Shown here: piece after piece, positions 1 through 6,275 of the stretch
How the letters are laid out: every line of letters begins with the position of its first letter
Position numbering within the stretch: the first letter of the stretch is position 1
Assembly (NCBI GenBank): GCA_002368955.1
Contig: DFDY01000014.1
Span: 1-10,030, forward strand
Direction of reading: 5' to 3'
DNA: 10,030 bases
Source of the DNA: Bacteroidales bacterium UBA3816
GTDB taxonomy: Bacteria; Bacteroidota; Bacteroidia; Bacteroidales; P3
Position numbers and translations under genes: made by a program
Notes under the pieces: generated by a model
Seen by the model: the letters and a program-made list of their open reading frames with translations, nothing else
What the model was told of the DNA's origin: nothing
The model's database searches: none

Positions 1-593
1 TCCTTCAGGATGTCGTTCTGGATGGTACCCTGCAGCTGTTCCTGCTTCACGCCTTGCTCTTCGGCCGCCACGATATAGAAAGATAGCACGGGCAGCACAG
101 CGCCGTTCATGGTCATGGAGACGGACATCTTGCCAAGGTCGATCTGGTCGAACAGAATCTCCATGTCAAGAATGCTGTCAACAGCCACACCGGCCTTACC
201 CACGTCACCAACCACGCGTTCGTGGTCGCTGTCGTATCCGCGGTGAGTGGCCAAGTCGAATGCAACCGACAGACCTTTCTGACCTGCGGCAATGTTGCGA
301 CGATAGAAAGCATTGGACTCTTCAGCGGTGGAGAATCCAGCATACTGACGGATGGTCCAAGGACGCATCACATACATGGTGCTGTAAGGTCCGCGAAGAT
401 AAGGAGCAATACCAGCGGCATAGTTGAGGTGCTCCATGCCCTCAAGATCCTTCTTTCCATAGACGGGCTTGACATCGATCTGCTCAGGAGTCTTCCACGT
501 CTTCTGAATATTGTTTTCTTTCTCCCACTGATCAAAGGATTCCTGTTTTTCCTTCGTCTCACGGAAGTTTACTTTTGAAAAATCTGGTCTCAT
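1..593 (-). CDS. mutB: Methylmalonyl-CoA mutase large (catalytic) subunit, N-terminal part
   Basis: This is the first 197 codons of the adenosylcobalamin-dependent enzyme that interconverts succinyl-CoA and (R)-methylmalonyl-CoA, a cytoplasmic step of the succinate-to-propionate route in Bacteroidota. The gene runs off the left edge, so there is no stop codon in the window. Family signatures are nearly unbroken: RPWTIRQYAGFSTA (residues 77-90), FYRRNIAAGQKGLSVAFDLA (96-115), THRGYDSDH (116-124), MSVSMTMNGAVLP (156-168) and GTIQNDILK (189-197). Tyr84 in RQYAGF matches the active-site tyrosine (Tyr89 in the Propionibacterium enzyme). These belong to the substrate-binding TIM barrel; the cobalamin domain lies beyond the window. 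The ATG at 591-593 sits about 40 nt downstream of a clear promoter element. No small subunit (mutA) gene lies immediately upstream, unlike the common mutA-mutB order. Confidence 0.97.
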   Translation of the reverse strand, partial: MRPDFSKVNFRETKEKQESFDQWEKENNIQKTWKTPEQIDVKPVYGKKDLEGMEHLNYAAGIAPYLRGPYSTMYVMRPWTIRQYAGFSTAEESNAFYRRNIAAGQKGLSVAFDLATHRGYDSDHERVVGDVGKAGVAVDSILDMEILFDQIDLGKMSVSMTMNGAVLPVLSFYIVAAEEQGVKQEQLQGTIQNDILK

Positions 594-635
594 TATCAAT
601 AATTTATATTATTATTATATATACTCTTAGGAATG

Positions 636-643
636 CAAATATA
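636..643 (-). promoter_or_regulatory. Bacteroidota -7 promoter element of mutB
   Basis: Read on the minus strand this is TATATTTG, an exact match to the TAnnTTTG -7 element recognised by the Bacteroidota primary sigma factor. It lies about 42 nt upstream of the mutB ATG, leaving a short AT-rich leader. A run of nine A residues (minus strand) lies just upstream at 647-655. I do not see a good TTG or TTTG -33 element at the usual distance, so the call rests on the -7 match and its position. Confidence 0.7.
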
Positions 644-755
644 ACATTTTTTTTTGATTTAGCGTTTTTTTGATCTTTTATTCAGTAAAATGAACGCTTT
701 ACAGGGCCATCGGTTGTCATTGGCAGCAGCATATCACCTTCTTAAATCGCCGACA

Positions 756-1931
756 CTATATTTCGTCCTCCTTGGACTGATGTCGCAGTTTTCGTTTCGC
801 CTTGCCCAAATAAAATGCCACCACAGGCCTCATGTCGAGTCGGTTCCATAAGTAGTAGCTATCGGCATTAAGGAAATCTTTCAGCCACTTCAGTTTGCTT
901 ATCTGGCCTGTCTTGACAAAATTGGCATAGTCTTTTGTCTCAAATAGGGCAGTGAAATAGTCTCTCGTGGGGACGAGACCCTCAAGGCTGTGCCTTAAAG
1001 TGGCCTTAGCCCACTCGTAGGGCAGGTTCACCCCGCCAATTGTGCTTGCATAATTTGACAAGGCGTGCCTAAAATTGATTTCCAAGAACACCAAGCCTCC
1101 ATCGGGTTTCTCAATAAACTCAATCTCAAAATTTCCAGAAAAACCAATCTTACGAATCAGCTGCGTAATTTTCTCTGTGAGAGCCTCATCCTTGTTGGTA
1201 TAGTAGTAACAGTAGCTGCCGTATGATGTCTTGGTAAACCTGAAATACTGCCGCTTAAAGGGGAGGTAGACAATCTTGCCCCCGTCAATCGAAAAGCCCT
1301 GCATCGAGAGTTCGTTTTTCTTCTCTATATATTCCTCCACCAGCAGTCGCTGGCTGACCATCTCAGTATAAGCCTTGGCCAACTCGTCAGCACTGTAATA
1401 GATGCCCACGTCGCGTTTCCATCCATAGTCACAGGGGTTCAACGTCTTGGTAATAACTGGGTAGCGCAAATTTTGTGGCATTTGGCCACGAAGCAATACC
1501 TCACCGTTGGCAATGTCAAATCCACACTTTTGGGCCGCCAGACAAATTTTGTCTTTGTCCATAAAGTAGGTGGTGCGGCCTTTTTCGCCAGCGTTGAAGA
1601 AATAGAAATAGTCCTTCAGCTCCTCATAGTTCATATCCAGCAGGCTCTGGTGGTTGTCATCGCTCGTGTATACAAATGGCTTGCACTGCGCATCTTTGTA
1701 CGAGAGCAGAATCTGAAAGGATTCTTTGAATGAAGGGACATGAATCACCTTACCCACATACTTACTCTTCTCCACTAGATGAATGGCGTTGCTCTCCAAT
1801 ACAATGACAATAGGACGGATGCCCACCTCTCCCAAACTACGTATTATTGACAGCGCATTCAGATTGTTGCCACAGACCAATATATGCTTATGCGCCAACA
1901 CCTCGGCTATTGCTTTCTTCTGTTTTCCCAT
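756..1931 (-). CDS. ATP-grasp domain protein (carboxylate-amine ligase-like)
   Basis: This 391-residue soluble protein has the layout of an ATP-grasp enzyme, which uses ATP to activate a carboxylate as acyl-phosphate and joins it to an amine or other nucleophile. Residues 16-45 (HILVCGNNLNALSIIRSLGE and following) look like the Rossmann-type pre-ATP-grasp domain. The central domain has VITKTLNP with the likely ATP lysine K162, LLVEEYIE (197-203) as the hinge segment, and FEIEFI plus VFLEINFR (268-288), where E271, E284 and N286 fit the Mg-ATP ligands. The closest named groups I can suggest are D-aspartate ligase-like and CarB-like ATP-grasp proteins found in surface polysaccharide loci; the substrate cannot be read from sequence. 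The ATG at 1929-1931 is 15 nt after the stop of the gene at 1947-2816, so the two are almost certainly cotranscribed. The C-terminal 60 residues are basic and unassigned. Confidence 0.85.
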   Translation of the reverse strand: MGKQKKAIAEVLAHKHILVCGNNLNALSIIRSLGEVGIRPIVIVLESNAIHLVEKSKYVGKVIHVPSFKESFQILLSYKDAQCKPFVYTSDDNHQSLLDMNYEELKDYFYFFNAGEKGRTTYFMDKDKICLAAQKCGFDIANGEVLLRGQMPQNLRYPVITKTLNPCDYGWKRDVGIYYSADELAKAYTEMVSQRLLVEEYIEKKNELSMQGFSIDGGKIVYLPFKRQYFRFTKTSYGSYCYYYTNKDEALTEKITQLIRKIGFSGNFEIEFIEKPDGGLVFLEINFRHALSNYASTIGGVNLPYEWAKATLRHSLEGLVPTRDYFTALFETKDYANFVKTGQISKLKWLKDFLNADSYYLWNRLDMRPVVAFYLGKAKRKLRHQSKEDEI

Positions 1932-1946
1932 AGCTTTTAACTGATA

Positions 1947-2816
1947 CTATTTCTTTCTAACTAGTTTACTGTACGTTTCATATACCATGCCCCACCAAGG
2001 GTGCACCCAGCATTTCAAATCAATGACAACCACACCTTTATACTCATTCAACGTATGCAAACCTTGTGCGTGGGTATAAGCGGGTGGAACTATCTTTTTC
2101 TCACTCTCAAGCCTCATATCTTTACCCCTACCGACAACTCTTTTCAGCCACACTCCGCCACCGTAAGTCTCGGAGCAATCCTGTGTGGGGATATAGACAT
2201 TACCTTTATATTCAAACAATTGACCGGCCAGACGGTTGTTTTTTTCCTTGGACTCTAGCGAGTGGGTATAAACGAAAGTCTTTTTTTCCTCGTCCCAATC
2301 ATGAACATCCATCCAATAGTCGTCTTTGAAAGCGCCGAACAGCTGCCTGTGGCCCAAGAGGTCGGTCATTGACGAGTCCCAAAGAGGCTCATGACAAAGC
2401 GTTTGGGCGAAAGTGAGTTTTTCCTCTTTCGGGTCATATTCGTATAGATCCAGCCGCCCGCTGCGGCAATTCTCCGGATAGACAAACACCTTGCCGTCGC
2501 GTCTGAAGATATTGGGGAAACTCAGGTGGGTGGGGCATTCCAATATGATGTCCATTTTTTCAATCGCCATAGAATGCCTGTCAATAGTCAGTTTGGCTAT
2601 CCTACCCTTGCCCAACTCCTGGCAGAACTCCTCCGCCAAAATAAAAATCTTATCTTCTGTAACATCTAGCACAAAGGGGTCGGCAAACCACCGGTCCTTA
2701 TAGGGATTTGTGACTATGTCCAACTCCAAGGGTCGGTCGGCAAACAGCGCATCCATCCCCCCTTTCACAAAAGCCAACTTCCAAGTCTTTCTGAAAATCT
2801 CGGGCTTGTTCTTCAT
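1947..2816 (-). CDS. GINT1 N-terminal-like beta-propeller protein (GH43-like fold)
   Basis: This 289-residue protein has no signal peptide or membrane helix. Its motifs match the five-bladed propeller domain found at the N-terminus of plant glucosamine inositolphosphorylceramide transferase 1 and in bacterial surface-glycan clusters: WFADPFV (43-49), HLSFPNIF (97-104), YPEN (113-116), RLAGQLFEYKG (195-205), IPTQDCSETYGGGVWL (209-224) and THAQGLHTLN (249-258). The WxADPFV motif recalls the Asp-Pro strand of GH43/GH32-type propellers. The protein appears to consist of this domain alone, with no attached glycosyltransferase or formyltransferase. Tight linkage to the ATP-grasp gene downstream (15 nt) suggests a joint role in building or modifying a glycan or glycolipid; that role is inference. 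The start at 2814-2816 lies 22 nt after the BI-1 gene stop. The fold assignment is fairly secure, while activity is unknown. Confidence 0.75.
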   Translation of the reverse strand: MKNKPEIFRKTWKLAFVKGGMDALFADRPLELDIVTNPYKDRWFADPFVLDVTEDKIFILAEEFCQELGKGRIAKLTIDRHSMAIEKMDIILECPTHLSFPNIFRRDGKVFVYPENCRSGRLDLYEYDPKEEKLTFAQTLCHEPLWDSSMTDLLGHRQLFGAFKDDYWMDVHDWDEEKKTFVYTHSLESKEKNNRLAGQLFEYKGNVYIPTQDCSETYGGGVWLKRVVGRGKDMRLESEKKIVPPAYTHAQGLHTLNEYKGVVVIDLKCWVHPWWGMVYETYSKLVRKK

Positions 2817-2838
2817 AATTCAGTCAATCTGTGGAACA

Positions 2839-3537
2839 CTAGTTTTCGCGGCTGAGGAGCGACAGCAGACGAATGAAGAGACCGATGATGTCAATATATA
2901 TGTCCAGCGCACAATCAATGGCAAAGTCTACCGTCTTGGGGTATACTTGTGATTTGGCCACGTCATATCCGATATAGCCCGAGAAGAGAATGACAAAAAT
3001 CCAGTCAAAGGCCGTACCAGTATAGTGGAACAGGAAGGTGGCAACCAACTCGGCCACAAAGGCAGCTATGAAGGCAATGAAAAGAGTGCGCCCCATGCTG
3101 AGGAACAGATTGGGCTGAATCAGCCCCAAAAGCACCATGGTGGCGGTCACTATGCCCGTCAGCAGCAAAGCCTTAGTGACCACGGCCACCGGAAGCCCCG
3201 GCACCAACAGACACAGCATCACGCCCATCGGCAGCACCAGCAGATTGAAACCAATGAAACTAACCACCGGATTGCTCGACTTAGCCGACATTATGATGCC
3301 CACAATGGCCAACACGATGTAGCCAATGAAGAGCCCCAGCGGCCCTATCTGGATGGCCAGTTTCATCACCGGGGCAGCCAGGTAGGCCACCATCAGTGCA
3401 TTGGCCAAGAAACCCCACAAAAGGGTGCCACACATAATAGCGTTATAGGTGCGGACACTGATCTGGTCCGCATAGCCCGACTCCAAACGTTCCTGCTTTC
3501 GGGCCTGAAAATTAACAAGTGCGTTACTTTGCGACAT
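2839..3537 (-). CDS. BI-1 / YccA (TMBIM) family membrane protein
   Basis: This 232-residue polytopic protein belongs to the Bax inhibitor-1 family, whose bacterial member YetJ is a pH-sensitive calcium leak channel. About seven hydrophobic segments are visible (roughly 33-54, 64-84, 90-112, 117-138, 149-170, 176-192, 211-227). The family's C-terminal signature is intact: LFSGYIGYD ending at D192, then LDIYIDIIGLFIRLL (211-225). D192 and D216 are 24 residues apart, the same spacing as the diaspartyl pH sensor of YetJ (Asp171/Asp195). The hydrophilic N-terminus (residues 1-28, ending in DQISVRTYN) is the form usual in Bacteroidota. The gene starts 36 nt after the TPR gene and ends 22 nt before the propeller gene, so it is probably the second gene of a four-gene operon. 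Confidence 0.93.
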   Translation of the reverse strand: MSQSNALVNFQARKQERLESGYADQISVRTYNAIMCGTLLWGFLANALMVAYLAAPVMKLAIQIGPLGLFIGYIVLAIVGIIMSAKSSNPVVSFIGFNLLVLPMGVMLCLLVPGLPVAVVTKALLLTGIVTATMVLLGLIQPNLFLSMGRTLFIAFIAAFVAELVATFLFHYTGTAFDWIFVILFSGYIGYDVAKSQVYPKTVDFAIDCALDIYIDIIGLFIRLLSLLSREN

Positions 3538-3573
3538 ATTCTTTTTTATTGTTAGTTATCTTTAATGGTTACT

Positions 3574-4128
3574 CTATTCTTCGGCTGCAAGGCGCTCGGC
3601 CATGTCCAAATATTTGTTGCAGCGTTCCTCGTCTCCCATGTCCTGATAGACCATGGCCAGGTCGTGGGCTGCGGAGAAGTCCTCAGGATCATCCTCCAAG
3701 GCCAGCAAAAAACTCTTCTCGGCTTCGGCATAGTTGCGCAGATTGGCAAAGACGGTTCCCCGCTGGTAGTAGACACCGTAGTAGTCTGGCTCCAACTCCA
3801 GCACCTTGGCAAAGCACTTGAGGGATTTCTCATAAATCGACTCTTTGAGCGAGGCATCAGCATACACAGTGTTCTCATCAATTTCTGTGCCAGGGTTATC
3901 CATCAGATATTTCTGCGCCATCAGATAGTCCAGCATGTCGGCATCGGCAATCAGGGCCACCCCCAGGTCAAACCACGTGGAGGCATCAGTTGGATTTTGC
4001 GCCGCCTCCTGGGCCAAACGCGAAGAGTCGGTGCCGCCTTGGGCGATGATGCTGTCAATCTCTCTAGCAATGGCCTTAGCCATTCCCTCGTTGTCCAATT
4101 GCAAGTTGTCTAAAAGGTCATATTTCAT
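3574..4128 (-). CDS. Tetratricopeptide repeat protein
   Basis: This 184-residue, acidic, all-helical protein has no signal peptide, so it probably acts in the cytoplasm as a protein-interaction scaffold. The C-terminal half holds three TPR-like units: residues 83-116 (ending CFAKVLELEPD), 117-150 (YYQRGTVFANLRNYAEAEKS, ending LEDDPED) and 151-183 (FSAAHDLAMVYQDMGDEERC, ending AERLA). The Ala/Gly/Tyr pattern and the final Pro of each 34-residue unit are clear in the first two. Residues 50-80 look like a further divergent helix pair. It is the first gene after the promoter at 4157-4164 and is followed by the BI-1 gene after 36 nt. No enzymatic motif is visible and the binding partner is unknown. 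Confidence 0.85.
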   Translation of the reverse strand: MKYDLLDNLQLDNEGMAKAIAREIDSIIAQGGTDSSRLAQEAAQNPTDASTWFDLGVALIADADMLDYLMAQKYLMDNPGTEIDENTVYADASLKESIYEKSLKCFAKVLELEPDYYGVYYQRGTVFANLRNYAEAEKSFLLALEDDPEDFSAAHDLAMVYQDMGDEERCNKYLDMAERLAAEE

Positions 4129-4156
4129 TGCGCCAGTATTTTTCTAATTAAAAATG

Positions 4157-4164
4157 CAAAGTTA
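4157..4164 (-). promoter_or_regulatory. Bacteroidota -7 promoter element of the TPR/BI-1/propeller/ATP-grasp operon
   Basis: Read on the minus strand this is TAACTTTG, an exact TAnnTTTG match, about 29 nt upstream of the TPR gene ATG. It lies in the 100-nt gap behind the PurL-like gene, which suggests that the four downstream genes have their own promoter. A convincing -33 element is not visible. Confidence 0.65.
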
Positions 4165-4228
4165 CGCATTTTTTGTCATTTGGTGGGAATTTTTCTTCCT
4201 AAGCCCAAAGCCCTTCAATATTTCCAAG

Positions 4229-5074
4229 CTATTTATCAGCAATATAGGCCGAAATATCGCCAAAGTCCATATCGTCCACCAACACTCTTCCCTTAGTCAC
4301 ATGGCCCAAAAAGCAGCAATTGATTCTGGCCTCCTCCAGTTTCAGCAGGAAGAAATCATCCTGCACCTCCGGCAGCGACACCACAAACCGGCCTGCGTCC
4401 TCGCCAAAAAGGAAAGAGTCCAAGCGGATTTCCCTACAGGCAAGAATGTCAAAACCAAACTCATACTTGGCCTTTCCCTCTTTTGCCACAGGCCGACAGC
4501 CCTCCACCAGCGAGGCAAAAAGTCCGCCCTTGGCGACTGGGCGCTTCGATGTGATGACCCCGCCGTCAAGCAGGCTGCCCAAGATGAGTTCCAAATACTC
4601 TATATCCTCGTCCACTGTGGTCATTTTGACGGGATTGTCCACCAAGTGAAGACAACGGCGGGCATACTCCGAGTTAAGGAATTCGGTGCTCACATTGCCC
4701 ACCATATAAAGCAACTCGCTTCGGGAGAAATGGGGGGTGCTTGTCTGCTTAGGCTCCACGGCACGCATCACCTCATGGGCCAAGGCAATGCAGTCCTTCA
4801 CGCGGGGCTCCTTGATGCCCTTATGGGTCTCGTCCGTGCCGTCGTACAGATACTCGTGCTTCTCCACCAGATGGTGCTGTCCCTTCAGCCATCCGTACAG
4901 GCTCTGCTGCTTGCCGTTGGCCTCCCACATAGCCAGCAACGTACTCAGCTCCTGCACCGTAGGCAGACGGCCTATGATGCCCATCACCTCCTCGAAGGCC
5001 GGCTGGCTGATGCCCATTGCCTCCACTATCTCCGGACTAAGCAACTCTTCCTGTTGCACATTCTCTGTTTCCAT
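4229..5074 (-). CDS. PurL-derived protein (linker plus AIRS C-terminal domain, no catalytic ATP domain)
   Basis: This 281-residue soluble protein aligns by eye to separated parts of formylglycinamidine ribonucleotide synthase (PurL). Residues 33-52 (IIGRLPTVQELSTLLAMWEA) match the PurL linker, which in active enzymes reads LGR.P...EL..F..MWSEHCSYK; here the SEHC part is replaced by EANGKQ. Residues 119-137 (SELLYMVGNVSTEFLNSEY) match the segment LGxTxxELGGSEY. Residues 174-193 (ITSKRPVAKGGLFASLVEGC) match SAHDVSDGGLAVALAE. LFGEDAGRFVVSL (222-234) and FLGHVTKGRVLVD (255-267) match the end of the second AIRS_C domain. The AIRS N-terminal and glutaminase domains are absent; the full enzyme has about 740-1300 residues. 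Catalysis is therefore unlikely and a regulatory or binding role is possible. The gene stands alone, 100 nt upstream of the next promoter-led operon. Confidence 0.72.
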   Translation of the reverse strand: METENVQQEELLSPEIVEAMGISQPAFEEVMGIIGRLPTVQELSTLLAMWEANGKQQSLYGWLKGQHHLVEKHEYLYDGTDETHKGIKEPRVKDCIALAHEVMRAVEPKQTSTPHFSRSELLYMVGNVSTEFLNSEYARRCLHLVDNPVKMTTVDEDIEYLELILGSLLDGGVITSKRPVAKGGLFASLVEGCRPVAKEGKAKYEFGFDILACREIRLDSFLFGEDAGRFVVSLPEVQDDFFLLKLEEARINCCFLGHVTKGRVLVDDMDFGDISAYIADK

Positions 5075-5135
5075 GTCGTTTTTCTTACCTTAACGCCACT
5101 GGCACCTGTTTAGTATGTCCCGCGCCATTTTTTAG

Positions 5136-5144
5136 CCCCCCCCC
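5136..5144. repeat. Homopolymer C9 (G9 on the minus strand) tract
   Basis: Nine consecutive C residues lie 62 bp upstream of the PurL-like gene start, in its probable promoter or leader region. Tracts of this length are prone to slipped-strand length change, but no reading frame depends on this one. Confidence 0.8.
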
Positions 5145-5298
5145 TCAACAATCCACTGCGTCTCAACTCCCCCACCTTCCACCAGCCATTATCCTATAAA
5201 AATACTCAACTTAATAGACATATTTTCAATATTTTATAACATCAAATCAGGCTACCTATCCTGGTGGTTGTGTGGTCATGGCCGACGGAGGTTTTTGA

Positions 5299-5341
5299 AA
5301 GTCCATAGAAGGTCCGTTAAGGGTTCGCCGAAGGTTCGCCC
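5299..5341 (+). repeat. Decaying 11-nt tandem units (GGTTCGCC core)
   Basis: GGTTCGCC occurs at 5322-5329 and 5333-5340, exactly 11 nt apart. The related GGTCCGTT sits 11 nt before that at 5311-5318, and AGTCCATA another 11 nt before at 5300-5307. Each unit is preceded by A/G-rich AA or AG, giving an array of about four degenerate 11-mers. The period is close to one helical turn and is not a multiple of three. Confidence 0.5.
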
Positions 5342-5352
5342 GGCTAGACGAC

Positions 5353-5383
5353 GAAACGCTGAGTCTCAGACGTTTCTATTTTT
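5353..5383 (+). terminator. Terminator-like hairpin with T-rich tail
   Basis: GAAACG-CTGA (5353-5362) pairs with TCAG-A-CGTTTC (5366-5376) around the 3-nt loop GTC, giving ten base pairs with a single bulged A (5370). TATTTTT follows at 5377-5383. This fits an intrinsic terminator on the plus strand, yet no plus-strand gene precedes it. It may end a small RNA or be coincidental. Confidence 0.4.
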
Positions 5384-5458
5384 GGCCATCGGAGAAAATG
5401 GTCTAACGTCCGAAGGAATCAATTAGTTACACGTATCGCGCAGCGTGTCATATATTTA

Positions 5459-5544
5459 CGCATAACGGACAGCATATATATGTAATATATATGCTGGTAT
5501 AGCGTTGCAGGGGTGGCTAGAAGAAAAAAACATAGTCCGTTGCG
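5459..5544. ncRNA. Candidate structured element: bulged stem enclosing a perfect 12-bp palindrome
   Basis: The inner hairpin has arms CAGCATATATAT (5470-5481) and ATATATATGCTG (5485-5496), which are perfect reverse complements around the loop GTA. An outer stem pairs CGC-(AT)-AACGGAC (5459-5470) with GTCCGTTGCG (5535-5544); C5470 can join only one of the two stems. GCGTG (5443-5447) could pair with CACGC (5552-5556) further out. No protein-coding explanation is convincing. It could be a small RNA, a protein-binding palindrome or a decayed mobile-element end; the strand cannot be decided. Confidence 0.35.
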
Positions 5545-5690
5545 TCAAGTCCACGCCTTGGCCTCCTAACATGATGTAGGAATGGGGTCTACTCCCAACG
5601 ACAGCCGTATGTGGGAAACAATCACCTGCTACCACTGACAATAAAAACTGCACCCTGCCGTTATCATGGTAAATAACAATAGTCTATATC

Positions 5691-5999
5691 GTGATTCTTT
5701 TTGTCATTCTGCTTGTATTTCTGGTTGTTTGGTTTACAATACTCCTTTTTGTAAAGCAAGAAGCGAGAGCTTTAATCAGCAAATACAGTACGCCTCTGCC
5801 TTGGATCAGGTCGAATAGCATTATTATGATGATTCGCAAATTGCAAGAATTGAAAGTGAAAGGACTCATTGAAGTGAAAGAAGACGGTAGAGATTGCAAC
5901 ATCATCCTATGGGTTCTCAAAGGTACTTTGATTATTTTCCCTATTGTCATGATATTTATAATTATAGTGACTTCATTCATGAAAAGCAAAGGCTTATAA
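5691..5999 (+). CDS. Possible small two-helix membrane protein
   Basis: This reading frame encodes 102 residues from a GTG codon. An in-frame TAA lies at 5670-5672 and there is no ATG between, so GTG is the only standard start near the 5' end. Residues 2-21 (ILFVILLVFLVVWFTILLFV) and about 75-96 (VLKGTLIIFPIVMIFIIIVT) are strongly hydrophobic. Between them is a charged segment, MIRKLQELKVKGLIEVKEDG (47-66), that resembles the recognition helix and wing of a winged-helix domain. The frame is visibly more AT-rich than the genes on both sides, which may mean recent acquisition or weak constraint. No promoter or homologous family is recognised. Being open across a hydrophobic-charged-hydrophobic pattern favours a real gene, but the odd start and isolation keep confidence moderate. 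Confidence 0.45.
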   Translation: MILFVILLVFLVVWFTILLFVKQEARALISKYSTPLPWIRSNSIIMMIRKLQELKVKGLIEVKEDGRDCNIILWVLKGTLIIFPIVMIFIIIVTSFMKSKGL

Positions 6000-6275
6000 G
6001 CCCACCCATCTGGCTTTTCCACGACTATTATGTGCAGCGCGGGGACAAAACTGCCCACAGGATTTCCTCACAAACAGATGGGCACATCACACTGGGAAAG
6101 CAAAGCACACTCTGTTTGGCTTGATATGGCCGGCCCTCACTGAGGTCGGCAGCCATGCCAAGCACCCCCATTTCGTACCACTAGAGGATTGAATGTACGT
6201 TTTTTTCTCAGAGGCTACAATAAATAATAAAAAAGCGCGTTTATTCAAATACGTATTAACTTATAGTAGGCACAA

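Larger units (their letters stand above)
5075..6275. other. 1.2 kb divergent intergenic region, largely non-coding
   Basis: This stretch separates the leftward genes from the rightward operon. It contains a C9 run (5136-5144), an AT-rich block (about 5190-5245), 11-nt tandem units (5299-5341), a terminator-like hairpin (5353-5383), a nested stem with a 12-bp palindrome (5459-5544) and one small possible membrane-peptide gene (5691-5999). From 6000 to 6275 I see no gene. There is an imperfect hairpin at about 6129-6151 (CCTCA/TGAGG core) and an AT-rich leader before the ATG at 6276, without a clear TAnnTTTG match. Confidence 0.6.

Noticed and set aside
222..578. Plus-strand open frame of 118 codons
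   Set aside because: It is antisense to the unmistakable methylmalonyl-CoA mutase sequence.
3025..3555. Plus-strand open frame of 176 codons
   Set aside because: It is antisense to the BI-1 gene, and its His/Gln-rich product is an artefact of the complementary membrane-protein codons.
4154..5113. Long plus-strand open frame (319 codons) antisense to the PurL-like gene
   Set aside because: It mirrors a minus-strand gene with clear PurL motifs. Its product is His/Leu/Gln-rich and lacks any domain pattern.
5299..5341. CRISPR-like array
   Set aside because: Units are only 11 nt, contiguous and degenerate, with no unique spacers.
5311..5345. GGTTCGCC motifs as tRNA T-loops
   Set aside because: No acceptor, D or anticodon stems can be built around them. 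The 11-nt periodicity explains them better.
5456..5653. Minus-strand open frame of 65 codons
   Set aside because: It runs through the 12-bp palindrome and its stem, has no promoter element and no recognisable motif.
5666..5818. ATG-started 50-codon plus frame overlapping the small membrane ORF
   Set aside because: It has Ser/Cys-rich, featureless content. The overlapping frame with two hydrophobic segments is the better candidate.
6005..6082. 8-bp inverted repeat CCCATCTG / CAGATGGG with a 62-bp spacer
   Set aside because: It is short and widely spaced with no supporting inner structure, so it is expected by chance at this scale.
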